This document shows, piece by piece, positions 19,946 through 31,061 of a stretch of DNA of 64,000 bases. The translations under genes were made by a program, and so were the position numbers. The DNA comes from Piezodorus guildinii (lineage: Eukaryota > Arthropoda > Insecta > Hemiptera > Pentatomidae). The first letter of the stretch is position 1. Every line of letters begins with the position of its first letter. The DNA is taken from NCBI GenBank assembly GCA_023052935.1, contig CM041292.1, positions 141,573,143 through 141,637,142 on the forward strand, read 5' to 3'. The notes under the pieces were generated by a model. It was not told the origin of the DNA. It did not search any database and was given only the letters and a program-made list of their open reading frames with translations.

Positions 19946-21370
19946 AAAGCTAATATTGCTCTTTTTTTTTCATTCATGTTTCGAAAACATATCCGAATTT
20001 AGAGAATATCTTAGCAATATTTCAAATGTATTATGTGAGACAAAGGCGTATTCTAAATATATTAGAGCGGTTACAATTGTTATAGAAGGTGTGATTCTTA
20101 AATAAAACATTTAATTTAAAATTTAGCATCTAATAATTTTTATATTTTATTTTTTTCATTTCGAGATATTTAGTAGTGCTAATGATTTTTCTAAATTGGA
20201 ATGTAAAAAGGACTACAATTGCACCTAGCAATGTCCCTTTAAAGGCACCATTTCTTTTGTAAATCAAATTACTGAGAGATTGAGATTAGGGTAGGAGCGG
20301 TTTATAAATTAACTGGCAGTATGATACTCAATTGACGACAAAGCCAAATAAAGAGGGTGTGCACTCCCTATATTGGGATTAGTTGTGTTGACAGTTAGTA
20401 ACCACGGTGAGCCAGTCTGCGGTGTAATTAGTATTCACAGTCATTGCGTAGGGGAAACAATCGGGTCGAGGATTGAGAATCTATTTACTACTGTGCCCAT
20501 TAGAGGATCGTCCTGCGATCTCTAAAACCTTACGCCTATAGAAACAAACAGATTTAATTAGTATAATACGATATGAATTAAAAGCCTACCGTTAATTGTG
20601 AGACTTACACCCTTGTATCTATTATTCTTATAACGCTTAAAAACTGATATTTTAAAATATATCAATCTATCTTTCCGTCCTAACTTCTAAGATCCGACCC
20701 TTATTGAACAGGTCAAAAGAACAATGTCTGGATAGAACTGTGAATCGATCCATATCACTACACCATAGACACACATCTCTAAAATTTTATTTTGTTTTCA
20801 TGTTACTTAAAAATCAGAAACACGCACGTTCTTATTCGGGCATAAGGTGTGCTAGGTTCCTTCCTTGGCTTATTCAAAAGTTTTATTTGTTGAAATCAGA
20901 ATTTCATTGCATTATAACTATTTTAGTGTAGGACGAAAAACTAGTGCCTATGGGAAGATAACCGGCCGAATTTGATAAACATGCAAAGATTTGGAAAAAC
21001 GCTTATAAAACCAAACTATAAATGATATTTACGTGCTTATAAATGCCACATATTCGGGACGAAATGGAGAATAAAGCAATAATAATGAATCTCAAATATC
21101 TATTAATAATAATATGAATAACATAACTATAAATAATTGAAAAATTGAGTTCCATGCATCATAAAAAGTTCGACTTAGGACCCAGAAGAGTGTCTGGTGC
21201 CGAGTTTCCATCTTATCGCTAAAGCGTAACTGAGTCTCAGCACACTCCGGTGTAGAATGTGTAAAATGTCAGTCCCAAATCGGTTTACAAATTCTTTGTC
21301 AACGAAGTTTGATTATTTACAATCAAATTAGATCATTTATAAATTTATTTAGAGATAAAGTTTTCTCGCC
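19946..21370. other. Intergenic DNA, nothing firmly recognised
   Basis: A slightly GC-richer patch at 20270-20500 includes a TATA-like TTTATAAATT, but no reading frame follows. The rest is AT-rich and shows no feature. Confidence 0.4.
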
Positions 21371-21434
21371 AAGCGAAGAATATGGCGCTATCACAGGCAC
21401 GACGATATATCGTCGTTGGCCCTAAAAGGGTTAA
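21371..21434 (-). repeat. Solo piggyBac-like terminus
   Basis: Read on the minus strand, the segment starts TTAACCCTTTTAGGGCCAAC, followed by GACGATATATCGTCG. TTAA plus a CCCT-type inverted terminus with a subterminal GACGA/TCGTC palindrome resembles piggyBac-family ends. I could not find the opposite end, so this would be a solo relic. Confidence 0.4.
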
Positions 21435-21912
21435 TAATCTTTGAAATCTTCCTCGATCGCCCTAAGGATCATAACAGCCCAAAAGCTCATAACAGAATAA
21501 AATGGAATATATCAGGAGGAATCAGATTCTAGTATGGTAATTGGTTGGAATAAAGCCTTCTTGCTGTAGTTATTCATTTGTTCTGAGCATTATTCATCTG
21601 AGTGATTACAATATCCACCTGGTTTATATCGTCTGTGTAGTGCCATATTCTCTACACCTGATATATAGCTAGTACCGTATTTGTCAAACTGAGTAATTTG
21701 TTGTATTTTATTTTTTTGGTATTTTTTAAATTGACGGATTCAGTTACGTCTTTTTGGTAGTCCAAAAAGGATAGGAAACAAATAATTTTTTATTTGTTTC
21801 TTTGTATTTTTACCTGGAAATCAAAATAAATTTTGAAGTTTCATTGTTTATTTAAAATAAATTTTGCTTTCATCTTGTTTAGAAATTATTTTTTAGCGAT
21901 GTTTAGTACTAC

Positions 21913-22904
21913 TGAGGAAGCGGCGTGGTCTAGTGGGTAGAGCGCTAGTTTACTGTTCTCTGGTTCCTGGGTTCGAATCCCGGCTATGACAGAGTATTAT
22001 TTATTCCGGAATCAGTCATTTTTTTAATTTTTTTTTAATTTTGCCAACGTTTCGGCTCAAGCTTGTGAGTCATCATCAGGGCATTACTGAGCCATAAGTA
22101 TCTCATAAGAGATAATCTCTCCCTCGTATGCTAACATCTTCCGTCTCCTTAAATTATAACTCTATCACTTTATTGTACAAATTGCTTGTGTAATGTATAT
22201 TTTATTTACTGTATATTTATCTTTTCGTTTATGACACCTCTGGTTCTTGATTTTGTTACTTATTTATTTATTTTATTTTATTTTTTATTATAAACCTCAT
22301 GTATCTTTTAAGTACCTCAGATTCTAGTGTTTATAATTTTCTGTTAAAAATGTTGAGCCTTATTGTACATACGGATATATTGTTTTGTTTTTCCATTATA
22401 TAATTTTGTAAAACTTTTTAAAAACAAAGATAAGCTGTAATATTTACACTTAGAGAGGAAAACCTTCAGGGTTTTTACATGAACCCCTCCCCATACTACC
22501 TATGTTTATGGTTTTCCTCAGTTTATGCTTGGACATGGCTCAGTAATGCCATGATGATGGCTCACAAGCTTGAGCCGAAACGTTGGCAAAATTAAATTTT
22601 TTTTCAAAAAATGACTGATTCCTGATTATTCCACCAATAATAGTTTCTACAGTCGACTATACATCCTCAATATTATTCATTCCGCTATTTTAGCTGGTAG
22701 GGAGGGAGGGGGTGACCCTAGTGTATGGAGACCATCCTGGGGCAGACTCATTCTAATTAAAGCGGGTACCCAAATTTGGGAAAAACCTGGCTGCTGAGCG
22801 TGAACAAATCCTAATCACCACTTCATCACTTCATTGCACGGCCGTTGGCCTAGAAACAGCACTGAGCCCACGACCCTTCTTGGGTTGTAGAGGTGCTGTG
22901 TTTT
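21913..22904 (+). mobile_element. tRNA-derived SINE (family B), split by a foldback element
   Basis: Bases 21913-22008 carry a tRNA-like head with an A box (TGGTCTAGTGGG) and a perfect B box (GGTTCGAATCC). The acceptor ends do not pair, so it is not a functional tRNA gene. The body resumes at 22685-22904 and ends in CTGTGTTTTTTTAG. TTTAGTACTAC (21902-21912) and TTTAGTTCTAC (22905-22915) form an 11-bp target duplication with one mismatch. The removed piece, 22009-22670, is a Penelope-like foldback. Confidence 0.7.
22009..22670. mobile_element. Penelope-like foldback with two inverted hammerhead-like arms
   Basis: Inverted arms (about 22009-22093 and 22535-22628) contain GCCAACGTTTCGGCTCAAGC and its complement. 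The left arm on the minus strand shows CTGATGA, then a stem strand, then GAGCC-GAAA-CGTTGGC. The right arm on the plus strand shows ATGATGA-TGGCTC-loop-GAGCC-GAAAC, with one change in the first box. About 40 extra bases lie beyond the right arm. TATTATTTATTCCG (21995-22008) and TATTATTCATTCCG (22671-22684) look like its target duplication. Inverted terminal repeats with hammerhead motifs are known in Penelope-like elements. There is no coding region between the arms. Confidence 0.65.
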
Positions 22905-22915
22905 TTTAGTTCTAC

Positions 22916-23366
22916 AGAAAATAATGAATTCGGTAGTTGATCATTACCAGGTATAGTATTTTGAAAGTTTTCTCAAATCATTGAATTCAAGTAAGATAAA
23001 TTATTGAATTAATTTAGTAAAATACAATTTCGTATTTATTAAATCATTTTAATTTAATTAAATAGGATAAAATGCTTCTAGTTAAAACCTAATCAACTTG
23101 AGTTTATTATTTTCTTCTTTAATATTAGATTCACCAACTTTCAATATGTTAAGTATCAAAGATTTTTTGTTTTTTATCAGTTCAATTAATCTTTTCCTAG
23201 CAGTCATAGGGTTTTTTAAAAATTAAATTAAATAATAATTATTTTATATTTATAATTTTCTTTTTATTATTATTTTATTAGTGTTCAAACTGTAAAAAAA
23301 GAGTCGAAGTATTAATGATGCATATTTTAATAATCTTATATAGAATATTTTATCTTGCTATTTCAG
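22916..23366. other. Intergenic or intronic DNA, nothing recognised
   Basis: AT-rich sequence. Its last 40 bases form a T-rich tract ending in CAG before the candidate exon that follows. Confidence 0.45.
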
Positions 23367-23483
23367 GAATGATCGTGTAAATAGCTTAAGATTTCCCGAC
23401 GATGGGTAAACATGGAACACTTGGATCTGAGCCAGGCTTTGTTCTGCTTCTGTGGGTTTTTATTGTGGTATCCACATCTTGGG
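23367..23483 (+). CDS. Candidate host exon: 5' UTR, start codon and signal peptide
   Basis: A pyrimidine-rich acceptor (TATCTTGCTATTTCAG ending at 23366) and a donor GGG|GTGAGA at 23483/23484 bound a 117-base exon. Translation from ATG 23402 (context GACGATGG) gives MGKHGTLGSEPG, then a hydrophobic run FVLLLWVFIVVSTSW. This is a typical secretory signal peptide or a first membrane anchor. The coding part ends after 27 codons plus one base, so the intron is phase 1. Phase-1 introns commonly follow signal-peptide exons in animal genes. This would be the first coding exon of a secreted or membrane protein transcribed on the plus strand. No downstream exon was recognised and the family is unknown. 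Confidence 0.5.
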
Positions 23484-24294
23484 GTGAGAAGTGGAAAAAA
23501 CTGTTCAGGTGTCGCAACAACCTGTCTGCATTTTATTTAGCATTTATTTTACTGTTTGCAACTCTTTTATATCGTACGGGTTATGTATTTTTATCAATTT
23601 AGAGATAATCTCACCCCTTCCCCCTCCTTAAGCCTTTATACCTTATATATTTTAAATTATTATAAAAATAGAATAAAATAGTTCTTCTTGACTGCTCTTG
23701 AATAAAGGAGTAATTATTATCTTTATAAATAAATTGTATATATATATATATACATATATTTTGCCGAGAAAAATCATTGACTTTTTCCCACAACACATTG
23801 AAAGGGCGTTTCTCCCATTATAGGGATTGAGTGTGCCCTTTTAAAGAAACATTATGTGGAATTAAATTTTCTCATATCCAGATATAACCTTTAAGCAAAG
23901 AAGAGCAGGCGAGGTATAGTGTATATTGATGAGTGATCGTATAATGTAAATCCACCGTAAAGCTATGAATAGAAAAGGAATGAAGAAATTAGCTATAGGA
24001 AAAAAAAAAACTTAACTATTCTCTTTTAAAATGTTTATGTGTACATAAACCAGTTAATTTTAGAATAAATATTATTTAAGTCAATGTTATATTACATTTC
24101 GGATTTATTGCTATATAATAATGATAAAGATTAAATGAAACGATGAAGATTATTATTTAATTATTATTTAAAAATTATTTTTAAAAATGTTAATTTTTTT
24201 TTTGTGATAATAGAACCTTAAGTTATTAAATTAGTTTTGCTTTGAATTTTAGTTAGTATCTGATACAGGTACAGAGTTTTTTAAGTTTTCCAAT

Positions 24295-24490
24295 GTAAAT
24301 AGCTTCGATGAAATTTATCCTGGTTAGAAATTAAAAAATTCATTTCCAGACATGAGGCTTCTGGGTGTGGGTACCCACTCAACTTATGATAAAAATTGTT
24401 CTTTGCACAAGAAGATGGCATTATAGCCGAAACGTAGAGCGTGATAGTTAAATAAAATAGTGGTATAATTATAATTATCAGTCTCCAATT
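24295..24490 (+). repeat. Degenerate Penelope-type terminal segment
   Basis: AGATGGCATTATAGCCGAAACGTA contains a three-base-pair GGC/GCC hairpin followed by GAAACGT, the spacing seen in the hammerhead-like arms elsewhere in the window. The CUGAUGA box is not preserved. Only a single arm is seen. Confidence 0.3.
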
Positions 24491-25285
24491 TTAGATTTGA
24501 ATTTCATTTTTTGTGTTAATCTTCTTATATTATATTTATAGATATCCGACTATAATTAATAAATTTCTTTGTCATTGGTCTTATTCATCTTCGTTGTTAG
24601 ATACCAAATAAAATGGAGGAAGGAAGAGGAAAAACGAGCTGATTCGTGTTATTCCAAGTTAAGGGTAAAAAATCGTAGGTGCGTTTAAAATTTGGTGGGG
24701 AACTTCAAATTCTGTTTTGTGTTTTAAGTGTCCTGCTAAATCATAGAATTATATTTCTTATGCCCGAATAGCTGCCATTGTTGTATATAGTGATTTATTT
24801 CTAATCCGTGACATTTCACAACTGTACCTATCTGTTTCTCAGTTCTTGTATTTTTTATTAAGAATTTTATGTGAATCTTTTGTCCTCTTTAAGTCTCAAA
24901 CATCATATTATGTTTCCTCTGAAAGATTTAGTGCTGTAAAAATTAAGAAGAATAAATTTTCTTGATACCTGATAATTTCGTATCAATGTAATCGTTTTAT
25001 GTATCAATCAATTTATGGGCTTTTAGTTATTCCTGGAGTTTTTCTTTATATTTCAATTTTTGTGGTACATGTTTTTTATATGCAGAGTATTGCGCTGATG
25101 TGGAAGGTCCAAGATCAATATCTGTGACTGTTCTCTTAATTTGTGACTGAAGATACTTGATAGTTTATTCTTGTTATAATTTAGGTTATGGCATTTATAC
25201 ATTACAACCCCTCTAGTTCGTTTGTACCTGCTATACTTCTAAGAAGGACTTGAGAAAGGCCCTGTCCTTTACAGGTACGGATAGA
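24491..25285. other. Intergenic DNA, nothing recognised
   Basis: AT-rich sequence without a supported feature. Confidence 0.4.
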
Positions 25286-25620
25286 CCATATTTTCAAACA
25301 TAGGTCAATTGGCGGGTAGTGACTATTCCTGAAGAAGGGACAATCCGATTGGCTTATATGTTTGGCCAGTAGCCAGGGAGAGTTGGGGTAGGAGTGGGAG
25401 GCGTGGTTTTCGGCCAATGAGGATATTTCCCTTTGGCTAAATAAGGCAGTTGCCATGACGTATGACCAATAATATAGCCCTGCCCGGTTGATCCCCACTT
25501 AGTCATACTTTCATCAGCGTTATTTCCGTCTTGTTTGTAGCAGTCGCGGTTTGGAGCTGTTCTAGATGGATCCGTTCTACAACATTTTGCCACATTACCT
25601 TGGCTTCGACTGCATCTGTT
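25286..25620 (+). promoter_or_regulatory. CCAAT/CRE-rich patch, possible promoter (copy 1)
   Basis: This GC-richer block in AT-rich surroundings contains CCAAT boxes in both orientations (GATTGGCT, GGCCAATGAGG, GACCAATAA, CAATTGG). It also has a CRE-like ATGACGTA and a TATA-like CTAAATAAGG. It shares GATTGGCT and GGCCAATGAGGATATTTCCC, with small changes, with the inverted block at 27170-27500. It is either a promoter-like region or a fragment of an unidentified repeat. No gene starts beside it in the sequence I can read. Confidence 0.3.
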
Positions 25621-27110
25621 GCTGTTGGTGTAATGCAGGCATGTTTATGAAATAATATTCAGATTATTATGTATTGTAATGCAAATTATAATACTCGAAG
25701 GGTAGGACAGTGAATAAATTGAATAATTTCGAAATCAAATAATAAAAAACAAATGTATTTGGATGTGTCCCAACTCACATTTTTTACAGGATTTCTCCTT
25801 CTAACAACACACATTTATTTATACTTTATAATATAAGATAATTAAGTCATTTTTATATTGTTCCTATTCTTACTTATGAAGTTATACAAAATAATTTAAA
25901 TTGTTAAAAAATACATAGATCGACTTTCGCAATCTATTCATAGGAATTCTGCCTTAGTAATTCTAGTAAAAATAGGAAGACTTTTTATTTTATTTTATTC
26001 AATGTGGATATTGAAGCTACATACATCAACAACTTTATTAAAAAATTTTATCCTTTTATTATTTTTTTTATTAACTAAATTTTTTAAATTATTCTTTATC
26101 TTAAATTGTCAATCTGTACACACTGCTGTGGTAAATGTTTTTTTACCTATTTAATTTCTGGGATTTATATTCTTGAACATTATAAGATTGTTGTGTGGAA
26201 GATAAGTTGTAAGTTATAAGAGTGGCATGAGTAAAAAAGTTTACCAATATGTTTTTTTGTTTTTTTATATATACAAGGAACCAGAGATAAAAGAAAAATG
26301 GTGAAAATCGGATCATTTTGTATTTTTAACATTACTACTATTATTTTGTATCAATAACTATTTGGAATTGATAAATCTATTCCTAATCATTTGTACTGAT
26401 TTTTAAGTGTTACTTAGCCGAATATACCTGGATTTTTTTTTTTTTTTTTTTTTTTATTTTTTTTTTTTTTTACGAATCTTTAGTAAAAGGCGAAAGATAA
26501 ATTGTGATTTTATTGATGAAAATAGAAATACTTTTAACGATTGCAGAATTGAAGGAAATATCGTTTGTCTTTTTAATATTTGTATGAACATAAAATCAAC
26601 ATGAGACCTGCTAAATAAAGACGTATTAAGAAGTATTGACTTAGTTCATTTAACTTTACTATCGAATATTTAAAAAAAAAAAAAAATTAACCGAATAGTA
26701 TGACGAACTAATGAGATGTCTTTTTAAAAACGATAATTTATTACTACACCTACATAATATTTATGTTATATTTTATTGCAACAATAAAGAGAAAACAGCA
26801 ATAGCTTTTGGTTTATCTTTGAAACTGGATTATTCTAATAATTCTTAAAACGAACTATAAAACAATATTTTTCTTCTATTGTAACACTGTATAGTATTAT
26901 TATTTTATTTGTGTTAATTTTGTATAATTATTGTTGACTGTATAGTATATCAAGATGTTTCTGTTGGCAGTCAATAATATGATATTGTTGTAATAAATAT
27001 ATAACTTACCATTTTTTTCACTTTTATAAAATTATATATAGTGGATATCCCATTGGTTCTCAGTTCTGGGATGTGTTTGAAAATACTATTTTATATATTT
27101 ACTTTATGCT
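25621..27110. other. Intergenic DNA, nothing recognised
   Basis: AT-rich. A T run lies at about 26431-26471. Confidence 0.45.
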
Positions 27111-27500
27111 TTGTGGGGACGAAGTGAAAAATTTTGCTGACAAGGGAGTTTTTATGTAGAGTTTTATTGTCGTATCAAGGGGGCAGCACGTGGCTGAGAC
27201 TGGAAGTCGTTTTCCTATTTCTTTTTGATGTAGCAGAGGGGAATATCCTATTGGCCTAGCCTCCACCTCCCACCCGCTCTCGGAGCCAATCAGATACGAG
27301 CCTGGGAGTAAGTGGGCGTTCTCCGAGCGAATTGATTGGCCGCCTACCTGTCTTCTGAAATAACCCAATGACGTCCTGATGAAAGAGGGATTCTGCAAAC
27401 TGTTGTTAAACTACTTAATCGAGATGAGCTCTAAGAAAGCTAGCCATTTCCATGGAAACTGCAAAATGGCCGCCATTCGTGAAAATCGGGTCAAATGCAG
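27111..27500 (-). promoter_or_regulatory. CCAAT/CRE/YY1-like patch, possible promoter (copy 2, inverted)
   Basis: The block contains CTATTGGCC, AGCCAATCAGA, ATTGATTGGCCG and CCCAATGACGTCC, that is four CCAAT boxes, one joined to a CRE. It is followed by AAAATGGCCGCCAT, which resembles a YY1 site. Its reverse complement resembles 25330-25440. No reading frame adjoins it. Clustered CCAAT and CRE sites suggest an RNA polymerase II promoter, but a repeat origin is equally possible because two related blocks exist. Confidence 0.3.
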
Positions 27501-30418
27501 GTCGGTCGCTGATGATTAAATTATTCAAAACTACTTCATCCAGTCCATCCCGTGGAGTTAATACTTAATAATTTGCTTTGACATTATAACATTCTGAATA
27601 TAGGAGCCTCCCTGATTTTTAAACAGTGATAAATTTAAAGTTTTCTATTACCTGAAAATTCTTATTATATTGATGCTTCCAATAATTTAATTCAACATAG
27701 CTGCATATAGATGGACTTTATTATGATCGATATATAATCTACGGCTTGTATTTCTAACGTAAAAGAAAAAATACAACTAAAACATTTAAGTAAAACACTG
27801 ACGAATAATAGCAGTACGCATATTTATTTATTTTATTCTTCTTTGATTCGTATTTACAAAATAATAGTTAAATACAATTTTTTTTTAAAATATATTAAAC
27901 CATGCAAGTGTAAATATATGTTGAGCTATCTTGAAATTATTTAATATACATATTGTTTTTATTTACAAAATTTGTTGCTTCTGGTCTGCATTTAAAATAA
28001 TTTAATATTAGCTTTGGAATCGTCCTATTACAATACTCTAGGAATAACTATATCTCTTTAGGTGTTTGTGCATATATATACCTTTTATTTTATTTATTTG
28101 TAACTAACCCTAAAAGACTTCTAAAAAGCAATAATTATTGACTCAATATACTTCTAACATAGGTTATAGACTAATTTTAAATCAAGTTTTTTTAATTAAA
28201 AATATTAGTTGAATATTTAACTTTTTTTCTATTTATTATTTTAATTTATTTATAAATAATTTTCATTTTGAATCTCAAAGTTGTTTTTATTCAATATAAT
28301 ATACATCTACTGTATAACAGTTTTTTTTTTTAAATAAATAACTATTTTATTTTATTTTTTTTTCATTTTTACTAAATACCTATTTTCTTTCCTTTTTTTT
28401 TTTTTTTTTCATTTTTACTAAATAACCACTTAGTTTTTTTTTTTCTGAACACTAATGAAATATGAGTAATTGAATATAATGAATATATATTGTTAAATGA
28501 GTTAACTATTAAATTTATACCCTTAACAACATTGTTATTTTTGAAGAGTTTTTTTACAATTATCATTCTTATTGTAATTGAACTAATTGTTGGGCGCTAT
28601 TCAAATGCTACGTTTTAGGTCCTGAAACGTAGTAAATTGTTTCAACAGTCTAATATCAGTAAAGTCTTAAAGAAGTATCTACGTTCGTAACTTATTTCTT
28701 TTATTGAAATGTAATGTTTTTTTGAATTATAGCTGTAATGTAATGTAGTGTAACTAGATTCTACTATTTTGATTTAAAATAATTATATACCCCTTATAGT
28801 TTATTCAATTGAAGTGTTTCAAAGATTGCTCCCCCAATTTATACATACAGACAACCATTTTTCCACAATTTTTTTTTATTTTAATGTTTCTGACAACATC
28901 ATGTCTAAAAATTACCCAGAATCTCATAAAGTTTTAAAAGCCATTTTTGTTAGTTTTATAATAATAATATTACAATAGTGCAGGTTTCGGATTAAATGCA
29001 AAATATATCGTATTCATATTTTTTAATCTGTTCTAATCATCAAATTAATTCATAAATTGTTTTAAATTCACATTTTATAATCCACTGGGACACGTTATAG
29101 ATATACTTAAACTTAATTATTGCATTGGAAGTTCGTTATAGTTCACATTACCAAACTTTTGTGAGTGATTTGTGAAACCTTTGTTTATAATTCATGCTCC
29201 CTAAAGGAGCAGCTCTTAGCAGTTGAGGGTTTAGATTTAACGATACGATTAAGCACTTACCCTGAAAATGCACTTACCCCACATTACCTGTGGAGTATTA
29301 AATTAAAATTTACTCATTCTTATGGATAGAGAGTTAACAAACGGAAAAAAAAAGTAATAATAATACATTTACAATAATATGGTAGTGAATAATAATGTGG
29401 TTTTAATACAGAATACGAATACACTAAATACTCATCACAAATTACTGAACTCAGTTTTTAAACCAAGCCTTATTTATCGAGCCTGTTTTTTATGTAATTA
29501 TTTTAAATTTTAAGCTTAGAGGCCTAGCTCAATGTTATGTTTACCTGAATTCAAATTTCGCAATTACTTTTCAGAATCAATACCCACATAATGAAAAATA
29601 AAAAATTATACATAGTATAAACAAATTTTTTTGAAGGTAGAGAAAATATGTATGTAGTTTTAGAGCGCATAAACAAAAACAAAAAAGGAAAAAAAATGAA
29701 ATCATGCCTATCTATACCCTTGTGACTCCGCTATTATCGAAGATATAGAAAAAATTATATACAGTTTTTGAATCATTACACCGCTATTAATTTTAAAAAA
29801 GAATAAAAATAAAAGAAACTTAATTAAATTTAACTTACATATAAGCCCATATATCAGTTCTTTTTGAATATAGAAAAAAATATATAAGGAGTTTTAGAAT
29901 TAAAAAAGCGCGATAAACAGAAAAAGAAATATTATTATTTTTTTTGCTCTATTACAAAGGTTCTTTAAAATAATAAATAAATTTTTATTTTATTTTTTTA
30001 TTTCTCGATTTTTATTAAAAACGATAAGAATGAAAATATTTTCTTTTCTTTTTTGCTTGGATATAAAATTTAAAATAATCTAAAAAGTTCATTGTTTAAA
30101 GAACATTTATCTTTTTAGATAGCTTTTCATGTTCGATGAAAATACCGAATATTGCCGGTACAAAGACTAAGAGGCGTATTTGAAAATATTTAGTAGATTA
30201 AAGAAATTTAATTTCTTCATTGAATCGGTAGTATTTTTAAGATTATATATTATTTTAAAAGTATTGTTTAAATTAGTTTGACATTGAATAGGTGGTAGAA
30301 AACTTGTACAATATCTAGAAGTTTCCTGATGTACCGCTTTGGGATGATATGTAATACTATATAAGATTATAATTATAAGATAATATAATTAAATACATTT
30401 GATATACGAGTATTAGAC
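27501..30418. other. AT-rich intergenic DNA, nothing recognised
   Basis: Very AT-rich with many A and T runs. Open frames are short and of low complexity. No repeat family was recognised. Confidence 0.45.
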
Positions 30419-30640
30419 CTGGGAGAAACATTTTTCGGATGCTAATGACAAAAGTTTTACCATCATTTGTTGGCTTAGAATGTAGTCTCACTATGTTCCT
30501 TGAATTTTTGAATATCACCGAAACCGGAGACGGTGACCCAAATTTGAGGATGTTGAGCTCGTGCAGAAGTGTACCGTTATTGTAGCGGTCCGATTTTAAA
30601 CGGATCCTGCACCAAATCCTACTCTTGAAGTTGGCGAACA
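30419..30640 (-). CDS. Candidate host exon, possibly CUB-like
   Basis: On the minus strand an AG (30641-30642) precedes 222 bases open in one frame and ending CCCAG|GTCTAA. The frame reads FANFKSRIWCRIRLKSDRY, a loop NNGTLLHELNILKFG, then NIVRLHSKPTNDGKTFVISI. The last part resembles the end of a CUB domain (asparagine, beta strand, Ser, then G-x-x-F). Both splice sites would be phase 1, a symmetric exon as is usual for extracellular modules. The donor is weak and one more disulfide cysteine would be expected, so this is a tentative call. It is not recognised as a repeat. Confidence 0.3.
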
Positions 30641-30642
30641 CT

Positions 30643-31060
30643 GATGGTTAGGATCGTAATAGCACTTGCGATAATATTAGCAATAATTACGGTAATTTCT
30701 CAACTGTTAGTTAGTTGAGGAGGAGATAGGATTGAGAAGAGATGGAGGTGCCAGTGGTTGACCTTTACTAACCGTGTCATGGGCCAACCTACATACTGCG
30801 TCCCGCTCCAACAGTCTCCCTATCCTTCGGTTATATCTGTCTCTCCATGGTAAATATTATAATTTGATAGAAATTAATTCAGAATTTATTTTTGAAATGT
30901 TATAATTTACCCATGTCCTAATGTTACACAACGCTTATTAGAATACTGCCTGAAGGGTATCAGGCAATGGCGTAGGCCGTTAGTGAAAGAGCCCTGTTGA
31001 AGAAAAAACAGATTATTTTTAAAAAACAGTATATTCGCATATTGTGAAAAAAATGTTCCT
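30643..31060. other. Intergenic DNA, nothing firmly recognised
   Basis: GC-richer stretches at 30715-30845 and 30930-31000 have no recognisable coding or repeat identity. Confidence 0.4.
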
Positions 31061-31061
31061 T

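Noticed and set aside
21917..21990. Possible functional tRNA gene
   Set aside because: A and B boxes are present but the acceptor stem does not pair and the anticodon arm is irregular. The segment continues into a repeat body with a target duplication, so it is a SINE head.
22009..22670. CRISPR-like or bacterial repeat array
   Set aside because: There are only two copies, inverted, with hammerhead-type content and a eukaryotic SINE around them.
26407..26604. Open frame with a poly-Phe stretch
   Set aside because: It is a translated T run and not a gene.
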